Part shown: one piece after another, positions 23,671-36,513 of the stretch | Layout of the letters: the number at the start of each line of letters is the position of its first letter | Position numbering within the stretch: position 1 is the first letter of the stretch | NCBI GenBank assembly: GCA_034638255.1 | Contig: JAWPGT010000003.1 | Coordinates: forward strand, 806,001 to 870,000 | DNA length: 64,000 nt | Source: Coprinus comatus | Lineage: Eukaryota > Basidiomycota > Agaricomycetes > Agaricales > Agaricaceae | Direction: 5' to 3' | Program-made: the position numbers and the translations under genes | The notes under the pieces: model-generated | Databases searched by the model: none | The model's input: only the letters and a program-made list of their open reading frames with translations | What the model was told of the DNA's origin: nothing

Positions 23671-25247
23671 ATGTCTTCGTTTGTTGATAAAGTTGGGAGT
23701 TTAGTTGGTAGGAATAGTACTAGAGATGAATGTATGTTTTTTCTTTTTCTTCTTTTTCTCCCTTTATTTTCTCCCTTACCATGGTCTATGTAGATAAACC
23801 TCTGGAAGAAGAAGAAGAAGAAATTGAAATTGAAGATAAACGATCTTCATTCTCAGTACAAGATACCAGACGTTATACCGATTCGGAGAATATAGTGGAT
23901 CCGGAAGCTAATGTTGGTTTATTAAGTGGTGTAGATAGAGATGGAGATGTTTCGAGTCAAGAAGATGGTAAACCACTTTGGACGAAGAAGGAGAAGAGTA
24001 GAGTTTGTTTTTGTTGCGGTTACGAGTAAGTGTTAATTGTTTTCTTTTTCTCTTTATTCTGGGTAAAATGGAATGTTAATGCATTTGGTAGTTGGAGTCT
24101 TGTTTTGAAGATTTTGGGGGTTGTTTCGTTACTTGGTTTCCTTTTTGCTTCTTATAAGATTCTTAAATGGGCTTTCTATGTGAGTTACCTTGTTATATAT
24201 TTTCCAAAGAAGTGAAATGTTAATATAATACATTTTCTATAGGAACCACCAACAACAGGTTTAGCCTCTTCAATTCCACAATTCGGTACATCCCTAGGTT
24301 GCATATCCTCACCATTCCTTTACAACAACACCAAACAAACCTTCCATATTCCAATTCATGCCGAACGTCAAGACCATGGTATAGATGTTCGTGGAGGAGC
24401 AATTGGAACTGTTTTTCTAACTGAAGAAAAACAAGGAAGATCATCCAATTCTGTTCGTTATGAAATAACAATGCGAGGAAACAATCAAGAATATCTTCAA
24501 AAAACAATTTTTACACCTCCGAAAATGGGTTTGGATAATATGAATCCAAGTGTTATGGTTATTTCAACACCTTCACCTCCATCTAAAGAATCGGAACTAT
24601 GCATCAAATATGATATTAAGATGTATATTCCTAAATCATTAAGGAAATTACATCTTGGTACACATACTCTATCCCATATCAAATTTGATCCTAAAGCCAA
24701 TATTCGAATGGAAGATTTATTCGTGACGTTATATGCGATGAATACTCAAAATTTATTGGAAAGTTCTACTTCTGTTAAAGCTGATAGGATGGCATTGGAA
24801 GTTTATAGAGGTTGGATTAAAGGTGATGTTTCGGTTGTGGATGAAACTACTATTTTGACGCAACGTGGAGATGGTACTGTTCTTATTGATGTTTATCCTG
24901 AATCACCTCAAGATAAGGATCAAGAAAAACCGAAGGTGGCATCATTACAAACTACAACTGGAGCTGGAAGGACAAATGTTCGGTATCATGCGAATAAAGG
25001 AAAGAAAAGACCTATTGATAGTGTTCATATGTCTTCGAGGAATGGACCATTGGAGTTTACGTATAAAGATGCAAACTTTAATGGGTTGCTTCAACTTGAG
25101 GCAAAGACTTTTACTGCTGATGGGATTAAACATTTGGACTTTGATGGGCATGATGAGGAACAGATGTTTACGGATTCAGTGGGTGATGCTCATGGTGGTG
25201 ATAAGATGGTGGTTAAGACGAGGGGTTGGGTTGGGTTGTATTTCTAA
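23671..25247 (+). CDS. Unrecognised single-pass membrane protein
   Basis: Four exons (23671-23731, 23794-24025, 24092-24179, 24243-25247) join cleanly into 461 residues. Residues about 1-98 are acidic and cytosolic-looking (PLEEEEEEIEIEDKRSS), ending in a CFCCGY cysteine cluster. One membrane segment follows (LVLKILGVVSLLGFLFASYK). The remaining 330 residues are hydrophilic and beta-rich, with short repeats of the type ADRMALEVYRGWIKGDVSVV and TILTQRGDGTVLIDVYP that resemble the stacked strands of DUF4097-like adhesin repeats. That resemblance is only by pattern. The large C-terminal part would face the lumen or outside if the N-terminus is cytosolic. I do not recognise a named family. Confidence 0.8.
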
Positions 25248-25332
25248 AGGATCGAGTTGGGTAAGGTACAAATTGTTAAGAAGGAATGTATACTATTCTA
25301 TTAAAAAAATAACTTTAACCATAATATATTGT

Positions 25333-26029
25333 TTATGCACTTAGTCGTTTTTCGTCCTCGTTAACTGTTGCTGTTGTTGGGCTTGAGGTCGAGTTTGACT
25401 GTTGATTCTGCCGTAGCTCTGGTGATTGGAAAAGATCTGGTCTATGCATCATTTCGGCAAGAGCATCTCTGCGGGTTTTAGTGGTCTGCAAAACAAAGAC
25501 ACCAACAGTCTATAATGAAATGGCACGATTAGCCCGATGATGGGAAAAAAGAGGTGAGAGAGTCGCACAGCAACAGCCACAGCAATGAATATTCTGTCCT
25601 TCCATCTGTCATCTACAGCACCACCCGAATATAGTTCCTGTCGTTTTCGTCTTGCTGCACGGTATGCTGCTGTTGTTTGATATCGTCTATCTTCAGCACC
25701 AGGACCGGTTGTTGTTGAGGTAGATAACCCTGGTTTCTTTCCACGTAAAATATCGTAGGCTGTTGTTATAGCCTGGAAACGTTGTTGTGCCAATTCCGGG
25801 GGTATATCTTGCTTGGCCTTGTCTGGGTGGTAGATGCGGACGAGATCATAGTCTATTCCTGAATGAGAACAATAGCAGATAATGAAAGAGAGGAATTACA
25901 GCGAGATTTGATGTCAGCGTGTGTTGCAGAGTGGGGCAGATGGAATATCTGATGAGGTGTTGGATTGCGGTGTGTTGGATATGGGAAGTGGGTTGAGTAG
26001 CAGCGGACTGAATGGTGTACTCTGAACAT
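25333..26029 (-). CDS. Mitochondrial J-domain (DnaJ) protein
   Basis: Three exons (26029-25900, 25852-25569, 25485-25333) give 188 residues with matching phases. The first 30 residues are rich in Arg, His and Ser without acids, like a mitochondrial presequence. The J domain follows: THADIKSRYYDLVRIYHPDK carries the HPD motif that stimulates Hsp70 ATPase, joined across intron 1 at a GAATAG acceptor. Helix IV reads RFQAITTAYDILRGKKPG. After it comes a linker, a short hydrophobic segment RIFIAVAVA that may be a membrane helix, and a polar C-terminus. It resembles inner-membrane type J-proteins with a late membrane segment. It is head-to-head with the TRP-like gene, only about 150 bases apart. 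Confidence 0.85.
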
Positions 26030-26180
26030 GAAGCCCAAGGCGTGGATGGCACGTGTTGCCGAAAAAGTGGCCGATCTATATTAAGACACGCAGGGCTGGA
26101 CAAATGAGAAAACAACATTCGCTACCCTTCTTATTGTCCCAGCCAAGCAGAAAGAAAGATTCCTGCTCTTTTCTTTCTTC

Positions 26181-28910
26181 ATGTTCTTCCTCGCCAGGCT
26201 GCGGGCTCTCGCTCTCCTCGCTCTCCTTCCGTCCTTTGTCGCTTCCAGGGAGGAGGCTATCTGTGCGTATTGTCTCTTCACTTGCATTGTCCCTTGCTCA
26301 TCGTCCCTTCAGTCGCTTCGTCTGTAACTTACTGCAATCCGCCGGAAACTCTTCTCATTCAGCGCTTTGACATTGCTTTCTTCCCAAGAAACCAATCTGT
26401 CTCTTTCAACATTTCTGCTGCCAGCGTCGTCCGTCTTTCTCTTCACTGCCCCACTTTGCTTCTCATTAACAATATTTCCAGGAAGAAAATGTTAACGTCA
26501 CAGCAAATCTTTTCCTCAATGTCTATGGCATGAATCCAGTCAATGTCACACTCGACCTATGCAATGTCCTCGACGGTGCCCTCTGTCCCCTTCCAACTTA
26601 TAATTTCACTGGTGCCGACTCCATATCTCTACCACCATCTCTCGGCATCAACGACATGATACCTGGAATCGCTTTCAAAATCCCAGACCTTGAAGGCTTT
26701 GCACAGCTCACTCTCACGGAAATTGGCACCGGCGATATCAAGGCTTGCGTACAGGCCACACTGTCCAATGGTTGGTCTACTCACCAATCCGCAGTAGAAT
26801 GGGTAACCGTGGCCTTTGCTCTTGCCGCCCTGATTTCGGCCCTACTTCACTCCTTCTTACCAATGTCGCTTACGCCTTTCCGCTTCCTTGATATGTTCTA
26901 TCTTTATCAAGCCATTGCAACTAGCGCTTTCCTCGACCTCAATTATCCCACCCTCTACCGTGCCTTTACCCTTAATTTTGCTTGGGCCGTCGGCCTTGTA
27001 TCTTCCTCGTCCTCGTCATCGCTCCAACGTTCCATTGACCAAATGCGTCACCGTACCGGGGGACGACTCCCGGACTCCACCTCCGGTTCTGCCGTAGGCT
27101 TTGTCAATAGACGATTGAGCCCCTACAATGTCCAAAACGCAAACTTGGCTTTCTCATCTCCACCGATTCTCCGACGCACCGCAAATTACATCGGTGATGT
27201 CATTACATCATTGACCAATTTTACTAGCAGCGCGTCTGCGGCCACGGGTAGAATACGCACAAATCTCGTAGTCGGTACCCCCGCTGTCCAAGGCCAAGTC
27301 CAGACTGTTACTGCGGATTCTTCAAATGTTTTAGAAGCTGGTATACCCATCTATGCTAATTCCTTGCATATTGGAACTGGAAATGCATTCATGACCGTAT
27401 TTATATCCATGCTGATCGTCGTAGCCGTCGCTATGGCAGTTTTGGCGATCGGCTATGGGTTGTTATTTATATATAGACGACGGAGAAGTAGGAGGAACGG
27501 CAAGCTCCAGTTGGACTATCGTGCATTTATTGCTTCTTGGTCAATTATACTGGTGAGTGCTAAATGTTTTACAGTGATAACAAGACTAATACATTCGAAT
27601 AGGGGCTTATTTTCTTATTGCCGCTTTTAATATTCACATTTTATCAGTGGACGCTAAGGGACTCTTGGGTTCCTATCCTTCTTTCTGTGTTCACATTCCT
27701 TGGTTTACTCGTCCTCCTCATTTATCCGTCATACACCATCTTCACATTTGTTCGTCGGGCAAAAGGTCCTTTCGAGCTTTACTCAACTTCTGCACCAACA
27801 CTCTTATACTCTTTGGGACCTCTCTACGCTCAGTATCGCGACACACGCTACTACTTCTTCCTCACGCTACTTATCGCACCCTTCTTTAAAGCCATCTTTA
27901 TCGCATTCGGGCATACGAATGGTCTTGCGCAAATCATCCTCCTCCTAATAACCGAATTGGCACTCTTTGGACTCCAGGTAGCGTTGAAACCACATAGAAC
28001 AAGGGGTGGTGATATTTTGGGTACATATATTTCCGTGACAAGGCTAGTGGCCACGGGATTGCAAATCGCGTTTTTGGAACAAGTAGCTGTTCAACCTATT
28101 CCAAGGACTGTCATTGGTGCTGTCATTGCTGTTATTTGGGCTGTTGCTGTTGTCATTGTTATTCTAAACTTGATCATTTTCCATATGATCATGCCGATTT
28201 GGAATTTCGTGAGATGGAGAAGGTTTGGTGATGGGATTAATTCTCGGTCTTCGACGAATGCTTCGGATGGGTCGATGTTGGAAAAAGGGAATAGTAATGT
28301 CAGCAATGATAATACTCAGAACTTACGTGTTGTTCCCGTGGATAATGATACGCATAACGATAACGAAGGAGTGTCACCTGCTATTTCATGGGATAGAATA
28401 ACAGCAAGTAGAAGACCTTTAAATCCAACTCCAGATCATAATGTTCCTCTTGATCCTGAAGTTTTAAGAGCATACCCTGTTTCACCAACTGAAACGGTTA
28501 CTACAAGTGGATCAAGTGATTTACCTAGTAGTGTGTATGCACCAAGTTCGAAATCGGGGACTATTACGGTTGGGTCATTACTTCCTAGGAGATGGTCTTT
28601 TGGTAGTGGATTGGGATTGGGAAGTGGAGGATTGGATTCAAATATGAATTCACCGGTTGGAACACCTGTTACTGCTAGTGCATCGCATTCACAACAATCG
28701 CATTCACTTTATTCATCTTATTCGCATTCTCAACCATCTTCATACCCCCCTTCTCCAGCACCTAGTGTTGGTACACCTTCACCTTCGACTTCAATACCGA
28801 TTACACACTCAGAAGAATCGAGGTTACAAGCGATTCAAGAGTTACCTTCTCAGAGTTCCTTAGAGGTTGAACATATACCTGGGCCTGGACCGAGGGTTAG
28901 TGCAGAATAG
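26181..28910 (+). CDS. TRP-like membrane protein with ML-like N-terminal domain (Flc/Pkd2 type)
   Basis: Four exons (26181-26262, 26313-26428, 26482-27552, 27603-28910) give 858 residues. A signal peptide (FLARLRALALLALLPSFVAS) is followed by the ML-like lipid-binding domain with VTYCNPPETLLIQRFDIAFF and LDLCNVLDGALCPLPTYNF. Then come many membrane spans, beginning AVEWVTVAFALAALISALL, with a large loop around 27000-27350, and the conserved run SWVPILLSVFTFLGLLVLL after intron 3. The last ~220 residues are a Ser/Pro/Thr-rich cytosolic tail (SQQSHSLYSSYSHSQPSSYP). Fungal relatives act in ER FAD/heme transport, calcium handling or wall integrity; the exact role here is not shown. The start at 26181 is required to supply the signal peptide. 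Confidence 0.88.
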
Positions 28911-29518
28911 GTGCTCACTCCTAGGGTTCGTAAAACACTAGATGGACTCTATGTCCGGTTTTTTGTTTTTGGGACATTCGACGCGGACCTTTTTTGGTTT
29001 GTTGTTACCTTTACCTTTCCGAATTGAAATGGTTGGAATTTTCTTATTTTCTTTTTCTCTCGAGCTCTCAAGCTTTTTTTATTATGTGTAACCATAGATT
29101 TTCTCTTCTCTTTCAGATTTGGATTCCGTTTTTCTCGCGTGCATATTCACATTCATTTTTCTAGTATAACCACAATCATTCTCATAACATATAATAGTAT
29201 TCCCTCTCGCACCGCACCGCACCCCACACATTCATTCATTCATTTAGATGTTTTCAATTATGAACTCATGCATTTACATACATACATACTCACGATTTTT
29301 TTCTTAGTTTTGGTAGTATTATTACTTGGATTTATAAAATAATAGACCATTTTTACATACAAACACATATGCCAAACCAGGGTATATGCTGAGAGTTCCC
29401 ACGGCGCGAGTGAACGCATTGGACGGAAATTCCCGGCGAGTCCGAGAGAAACCGAGGTTTTGCTTTCCAGCACATTAGTTCTAGTCACCGTCCTCCCACC
29501 TCACCACTCACCTCAACC
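28911..29518. other. Intergenic, 3' end of TRP-like gene and ATP5 promoter
   Basis: T-rich 3' flank, then the promoter of the OSCP gene. No gene seen. Confidence 0.6.
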
Positions 29519-30318
29519 ATGTTGCTCGCCTCCGCCTCCCGCACACTCTCTGCCGCTCCTGGTATTGGTCGTCGCGCAGCTTCAGCCATTGCTTCCAAAT
29601 ATTCCAATGCTCTCTTTGGTGCAGCTTCCAAGAATGCTCAAAACCTCACCAAAGTCAATAATGAATTGACAACTCTTCAAAGCGTCATGAAAGCTGATCC
29701 TAAAATTGGAGGATTCCTTTCCAATCCCACACTTTCCTCTCAAGAACGTGAAGCAGGACTTTCACTGATTTATAGTAAACTTGAAGGAACTGGTGCAAAG
29801 AAGGAGAGTGTTTCTGAGATTACGAAGAATCTTTTCAAGGTTTTGGCTGATAATGGGAGGTTGACTGAGACTGAAGAGGTTATTGTTGGGTTTAAAGAGT
29901 TGTTGGCGGAATTTAGAGGAGAGTTGACTGTTACGGTTACTTCGGCTACTCCTTTGAATAAGGATGTGTTGACTCGTTTGGAAAGTAGTCTTAAGCAATC
30001 TCAGACTGCTCAGGCTGCTAAGGTACTTAAAATTGAGAACAAGGTGCGTCTTTTGTTTTGGTTTTTTTTGGTTTGTTATTTGTGAATTTGTTTTGACTGA
30101 CATGGTTGATTGTTTTTTCTTTTACAGGTTAACCCCTCTATTCTCGGTGGACTCATTATTGATTTTGGTGCCAAGTCGATCGATTTGAGTGTTCAATCAC
30201 GAGTGACCAAGCTTAACAACATCCTTCAACGTAAGTTTCTTCCCTCTCCATATATTTGAAAAATACAGACATACAAATATTAACGTGGTAACTTGCCAAA
30301 TTTATAGAATCCGTTTAG
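29519..30318 (+). CDS. ATP5: ATP synthase subunit 5 / OSCP, mitochondrial
   Basis: Peripheral-stalk subunit of F1Fo ATP synthase in the inner mitochondrial membrane. Exons 29519-30043, 30128-30230 and 30308-30318 give 212 residues, the usual size; the last exon codes only the final residues QSV. The N-terminus LLASASRTLSAAPGIGRRAA is an amphipathic presequence. Family motifs: SKYSNALFGAASKNAQNLTK at the start, FLSNPTLSSQER in the helical domain and, in exon 2, NPSILGGLIIDFGAKSIDLS, the OSCP/delta signature, followed by SVQSRVTKLNNILQ. All junctions are GT-AG. Confidence 0.96.
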
Positions 30319-31711
30319 AAAGACAAACAAAAAAGAGAAGGACTATTTGTGATAAATGGATATAGGAAATACCTCTACAATAAAAGAATGGGATTTTGGA
30401 GCTTCAACAATAACAGCGTGGTCAATTGGATTTTGTTTGCATTTACATTATATCCCTCTCCCCTTCCCTCCACACCCCGTCATTCTTTCGCTCACACGCA
30501 ACGCAGTTTTTTGTTGATTTCTAAACTTTACCCCTGCCTCCCTTTGTAGGGAATGACCTGCCTCCTATTTAAACATCTTTTCTTTTCTTTTTTTTGTCTG
30601 GTGTTGTTGTCAGAGTCGGAGTCAGATTCCATTGCATATTATATAATAGAATATCCTGTTTCTTCTGAGAATTTTTGTCATTTTGCGCGTCCCAATCCCC
30701 CTATCCCGAGTGGATATGTAGTAAGTACCAAGTACCCAAGCGCGTGTGACGTGTGATGTCGTGTGGTGATATTTTTAGATATGTTGGATATTTGACGTTT
30801 ATATCGTTACATATACATCCACAGATGGCTATTATGGGTTTGTATCCTGCCACACATTGTGCTGGTTATAAGTTATATTACTTGGCTGGTATAGATATTT
30901 CATGGCTGTTAAAATGGGCATGTGGTTAGTTCGGATATTTGTCACTATAAAGGCTTTTCCTTTTTACCTCAAATGAGTGTGTAGATGTTATTTTGCTGTT
31001 TTAAAGAGAACTTCTAGTACTTGTGATCATGAAGGTCCTCTGGGTTGGTTCTCTCCATTGATAGGCTCCACTCGGAAGACACCACAACAATGTAAAGTAC
31101 ATCGTTAGTAATACCTATGTTGTAAAGACCAGCGTTCGCCGCTAATAACATTGCTTATTCGGTTGGACGTCTTCTTCGGAACTTGAAGATGGTATCGGTT
31201 TCAGACTCTCCTACTAAGCGCTTCAACTGCTCTAGCGCTTACAGAATACATACTGTGATACATAAGTAGATATGTATCAGAGTTAAACCCAAGTCAATTG
31301 GAGTCACTACTACTAGAATCCTAAGTATTCCTTTTTTGTTATAATGCTACTCGGATTTGCGTCATTTTTGCGACTTGTAAAGTTCCACTACTAGGTTACT
31401 TGGGTGTTAGAGTTATAGCCATTCAACATTGTAGGCTATGTTTGGGCGGTACGGGTAGTGTAAGTTAGTAGTAGCAAAGTTCCGACACTATTCCATAACA
31501 CTATACTATATTTACTTAATTCCAAACCGAATTAGGAGGCAATGAATGGTTTCGCAATTCCGCTGCCAAGAGGCGGTCCTCGGAATTCTGAGTATAAATA
31601 TATAAATTTAAGAAAAGTTGAAACTACATCCCAACATCCTATACTCCGTCTTACCTTTACCTTTACCTCTTCTCAGTTCATTCGAGAAAGTAATTTACTA
31701 AGAAAGTAACG
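30319..31711. other. Intergenic region, 1.4 kb
   Basis: No gene, repeat or RNA that I can support. The right end contains an AT-rich patch (tataaatatataaatt near 31594-31609) about 100 bases before the next start, which may serve as a TATA region. Confidence 0.55.
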
Positions 31712-33018
31712 ATGACTACTAAACTTCGTGTACTTGTGCTTCACGGGTGAGTACCTTCTTCGTCACCTTAAAAACGGTTGCAAATTAATGTATACCCATT
31801 GGTTAGTTATGCCCAGAATGCTGGGTACCTCAGTAATAGGGTACGTTCATACACTGAATACTCACATAAAAAGGTTGACTTCTATTAATTTCATACTTAC
31901 AGCTTGCAGCCTTAACAAAGGAAGCTCAAGATGTTGAATTTGGTCAGATTTTTTTTTTAGTTCCCTCACCGCTGTCAAGGGTTTACTTACCCAACTTGAC
32001 GGGGACCTATAGTATTTTTAGATGGGCCTGTTGTCTTACATCCCGCTGATCCCATAACAAATTGTCATGGGCGTACTAATTTGAATAACGGCGTTGTATT
32101 GACTCGGGAAAATGAAGAACGGGAACAGGATACATCGAAAGTTCCTAGAGCTTGGTGGTTGTATAATTCGGATTTTGTAAAACCCGTTGGTGTGGAGGAT
32201 GCGCTTGTGATGATTAGGAAGGTTTTACAAGAGAAGAGATTTGATGTAAGTTCTTTTAATTTCGAACACTAAAATATAAATGGTAAACTGTTTGTTTTTT
32301 TGAATTTGTAAATATAGGGTGTCCTTGGTTTTAGGTGAGTAACAAATTCTATTGTATGCTTCGCAAGTTCGAAGTTTCAAATACTTATTTTGTTATTCAT
32401 TTTTTATTATCTACGGAGTCAAGGCGCTGCACTTGCTACAATGATATCTGCACTACTCGAAACCCCACAAAGATACCCACCGTTTTTGGTAGATGGTAAA
32501 GCACCACATCCTCCGTTGTAAGTTCGAATTTCACATTGTGTTCCATTATACTATATTTATTGAATATCACTTTCTCTCTACTTGCAGCAAATTCTGTATA
32601 GCAGTCTCCGGTTTTAGACTTCCCTTCGAAATCTGGGATAATATATTCCAAACGCCTTATTCAACCCCAACTTTACATATCATTGGAAAGAATGACATTG
32701 TGGTTACTGAGGAACGCTCAAAGTTACTTATGAGGTATACAAGTAATTACCGTGTTGAACAACATGATGGAGGTGCGCATTGATTTTGTTGGTTCTTGAA
32801 TGATTCTATGCCTGACGGACTTTCATTTTCATGTTACTATAGGTCACTACGTTCCTATAAGAAATGTTTGGCCTAGATTTTTGGTTGAATGTATGAGGAA
32901 ACCACTCGATGAAGTTCCTTCTCCTCGTATACTTGCTTTCAAGTTATCGATGATGAATTCGAAACCCACGATTGCTTTTGAATCAACGGAGTCGCGTGGG
33001 CTACGTACTTACCTGTAG
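31712..33018 (+). CDS. FSH-family serine hydrolase, copy 1
   Basis: Alpha/beta hydrolase of the FSH1/OVCA2 family, about 270 residues. The N-terminal strand and oxyanion region read KLRVLVLHGYAQNAGYLSNR after splicing; then VFLDGPVVLHPAD. The nucleophile elbow is GFSQGAALA (32330-32440), whose serine codon is interrupted by an intron. The acid is in LHIIGKNDIVVTEE and the histidine in YRVEQHDGGHYVPI. Eight or so very short introns. Stop at 33018. Substrate unknown; family members cleave ester bonds, and some fungal relatives work in secondary metabolism. The gene at 34545 is a close tandem paralogue with the same exon pattern. The C-terminal tail after PSPRILAFKL differs between copies. Confidence 0.9.
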
Positions 33019-34544
33019 TAATAGGATTCCAGCAGATTTGTCATGGGACTATTGAAAGTTGTTAGTGTGAGGCCCGGGTGGGGCAATAACTTACTAATAC
33101 TATGGGACCTGGCCATGCCATACAATAATAAAATTATTACTATTGTAATGTGCGATCGTAATTGCTCTGTGTTACGTTGATACAGGTAACGAAGTATAGT
33201 TGTTAACTTGGTTATTCTTAGTATAGATGATATATATTGATCGGCCACAAACCTGGCAGCAGTGTTGATCAAGTTCCCCAACTTCGAAAATCATTCTCAC
33301 ATAATAATAGTTGACCCCTGGATGATTGATAATGTGTTAGAAGTTTCAACTCGGAATAGCTTCGAAATATATTGGCGGGTTCATTGGATGTGAGTCCTTG
33401 GGTCCTTGATCGAAAAAATCAAAAAATCATTGTTGACCAATAACCAGATTGATGATAGGAATACATCATCATTGTTGCACTAAAACCTATGCAGCAAAAG
33501 TGCTTTATATCTAATAACTTACCAATTGGTGTGTCTACGGTTTTCTAAGGTTTCAAACTTGACCGTGATTTAGTAGTTGTTTCAAAGTTGAAATTTGAGG
33601 TGCTTCATTTGCTTCATTAATACTCGTTTTGATAGTTATGTTATGTAGTAGCATTTCTGGAGGTGTTTTGCAACCTGTCAGACAAGAAAAGAAGTACTTA
33701 GCGTGCAGCCAGTGACAAACCATAGCTAGTCAGCGTGTGATGGCCTTCTATTTTTGTTCCTATTTTTGTTCCTCATCAACAACATTACGTTCATGAGCAC
33801 CCAGAAATTGAAACTTCGTGATACCAATTTCTGGTGAACTCTGTTTGTCTGTTCACATCAAAAACATTCATCGCTCAAGTTGAAACAGTGATATGTACAT
33901 TGTACAATAACAAATGGCTCCAGCACATCGTAATTCCAGTGCAATTATATGGGGAACAAACACCGAAATCTCCCTTCGCTGTCAATCTCTGCTTGTTTTA
34001 CTGCAAAAAATAACATATTGCTTGTATAGTAAGCTAGTATCACAGTATTTAGCAATGCCGGATAATATGTATTAAACACTAGATTCACAAAATGATATCA
34101 ATAGCAGAGCTAAGTTACCATCTTCAGTACAACAACTTAACATCAGCCATCAGGCTTTAAGATTTCTATCCAAAGACTCTGGAGGTCTACCATCTAGGGG
34201 AATGATAAATATCAATGTCACAAGATCTCGGGCTTAATTTTGCATGAGTCAAAATTGGTGGTTCTTATATTTTTTTTTACCTGAACAAGCAGGAGCAATA
34301 TGCCAATATCATCAATCGATCATGCCACCTGTGCTTGAAACTAGAAACCCAGAGACATCATTGGAGTTTCTCTGAAGAAAATAGGATTCCGTCCACAGCC
34401 TGCTCTACCGAACTTGATGCAGTATATTTATTTGATTAAAAACTCCATGTTTTAAAGCTGAAGGGTTAGTACGGTCCTGTGCATCCCAATTTACAGATCC
34501 TGTCTTCACTCAGGGAAACTTCAAAACTTGAAAGAAAAGCAACA
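33019..34544. other. Intergenic region between the two FSH hydrolase genes
   Basis: 1.5 kb spacer with no gene I can support and no obvious remnant of a third hydrolase copy. It contains the promoter of copy 2. Confidence 0.55.
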
Positions 34545-35826
34545 ATGACTATTAAACGTGTGCTTGTACTCCATGGGTGGGTGGTACTAATTCTCCAGAT
34601 CGCACCTCATCTCGTTTCGAGAAAGAAATGTTATAATGGTTAACTCACTGATGCATTTTATCAGTTATACACAGAACTCCACGTTCTTCAGTAATAGGGT
34701 AAGTTTATGTGAGATTAGTATTCTACCTATCGCTTGCAGAGTCTGACTATCTACTACAGCTTGCAGCAATGATGAAAGAAGCTCATGACATCGAATTCGG
34801 TCAGATATTTTGTCAGTTCATTGCCATAATTTACTTACCCAATTTCATTCTCGAAAACCCATAGTATTTTTAGATGGGCCACTAGTCTTACATCCCACCG
34901 ATCTTAACAGTCATCTGGATGAGCATAGCAATGGTGTTGGGAGGTTGGATTTACTAATAACAAAGGTTCAATCGGAAATTGAAGACTCGGAACAGGATCC
35001 ATCAAAAGTTCCTAGAGCTTGGTGGAAACCTAACTCAGAAATTGTAATACCCGTGGGTGTGGATAGTGCTCTTATGATGGTTAAGAAAATTTTACAAGAG
35101 AATAAATTTGATGTAAGTCTTCATCGACATCTATTTATATCCATCAATTAATGCATTCTTTTTGAATCAATAAATTTAGGGGATTATCGGCTTTAGGTGA
35201 GTATATATGGGCATATAGAAGTTGAAGCTTTAGATACTTACTTGCTCAACCTCATTTGAATATAGTCAAGGCGCTGCATTTGCCACAGTAATATGTGCGT
35301 TACTGGAAAACCCAGACAGATACCCTCCGTTTATGGTAAATGGTAATGCACCACATCCTCCATTGTGAGTCTGTGAACATTTCATTGTTATTATTTAGCA
35401 TTTAATTAATATCCCTATCACTCTCTTTATTTTGTAGCAAGTTCTGTATAGCAATCTCTGGATTCAGACTTCCTTTTCCACTCTGGGATCATTTTTTCCA
35501 AACACCGTATGAAACTCCAACATTACATATCATCGGGAAAAAGGATATTTTTGTTACCCAAGAACGTTCAAAATTAATAATGCAATGTTCGCGTAATTAT
35601 CGCGTTGAACAGCATGATGGAGGTATGAAGTTGACTCTACTACTTCATCGTTCCAGTGATTGATTTATCATTAGGACATTATGTTCCGATTAAAAACGTT
35701 TGGCCTAGATTTTTAGCCGAGTGTATGAGGAAACCATTTGATGAAGTTCCTTCACCTCGTTTACTTGCTTTATTAATGTTTAATTCGAGGGTGCCTGCTG
35801 CTGGGTTAGTACGTAGTCGTCTATAG
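34545..35826 (+). CDS. FSH-family serine hydrolase, copy 2
   Basis: Tandem paralogue of the gene at 31712, same strand and same intron positions, including the split serine codon in IIGFSQGAAFATVI. Start MTIKRVLVLHGYTQNSTFFS, then FVFLDGPLVLHPTDL, SKVPRAWWKPNSEI and PDRYPPFMVNGNAPHPPFK. The acid is in LHIIGKKDIFVTQE and the histidine in YRVEQHDGGHYVPIKN. All three catalytic residues are intact, so both copies look functional. The insert after VLHPTD is longer here (SNGVGRLDLLITKVQSEI) than in copy 1, and the C-terminus is different (FNSRVPAAGLVRSRL). These two regions are where substrate preference may have diverged. Confidence 0.9.
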
Positions 35827-36513
35827 ACATTGCTAAGGGTGGAGTTGAAAAGCAAAAGGAAGTATTTGTAAATATATTATATACAAATCTATGTAAAGGA
35901 ATAAAAAGAAAGCCACAAAAATGACTCGGAGGCGGCGGATAGAAATAGCAATCATGAACTTTACGGGATGATTGTTAATGTTGATGCGGAACTAAAGATG
36001 GTACGGAGGTTGTGGGTAATGATATGAAGAATAATGAACTATTATCTGAACCGAAAAAGGTGCAGAATACATCGTAGAATCAGTTTTCAAGAGAAGAAGT
36101 GCAACCGTGCACTATTATCACTTACGTCATCCGAAGGCCTTTGCGGAAGACAAAAATAGACCCCTTGCCACATCGGAAGTCTTTACCCTTAGTACACAAC
36201 AAACCCAAATAACTCTGCTCACCATATCGACCGACTCTCAAGTCATCGCCAAGGCCGACGCCGCCCAGCTGCCGTACTCTTGCTTTCGTGCTGAACGTAA
36301 CGCACGCGTGTCGTTCACTAAATTTCACTTTATCACCTTGGAGAGCAGTCTTTTATTCCAAATTAGCTTGAAAATTCCGGGCCGACCGCTCCTGCTCCTC
36401 TCGTTCATAACCTCCCATCAACCAAGAATCCTCCATCATTTCAAAGTAGCATTGATCTCCTCGTGGCCGTCACTTGCTCTGGTTGAACTCACAAGGGCTA
36501 TACGGACCTATAC
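35827..36513. other. Intergenic, ADA2 promoter
   Basis: Spacer of about 690 bases. A plus-strand frame across 36107-36517 ends just inside the ADA2 start and shows no family features; I regard it as chance. Confidence 0.55.
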
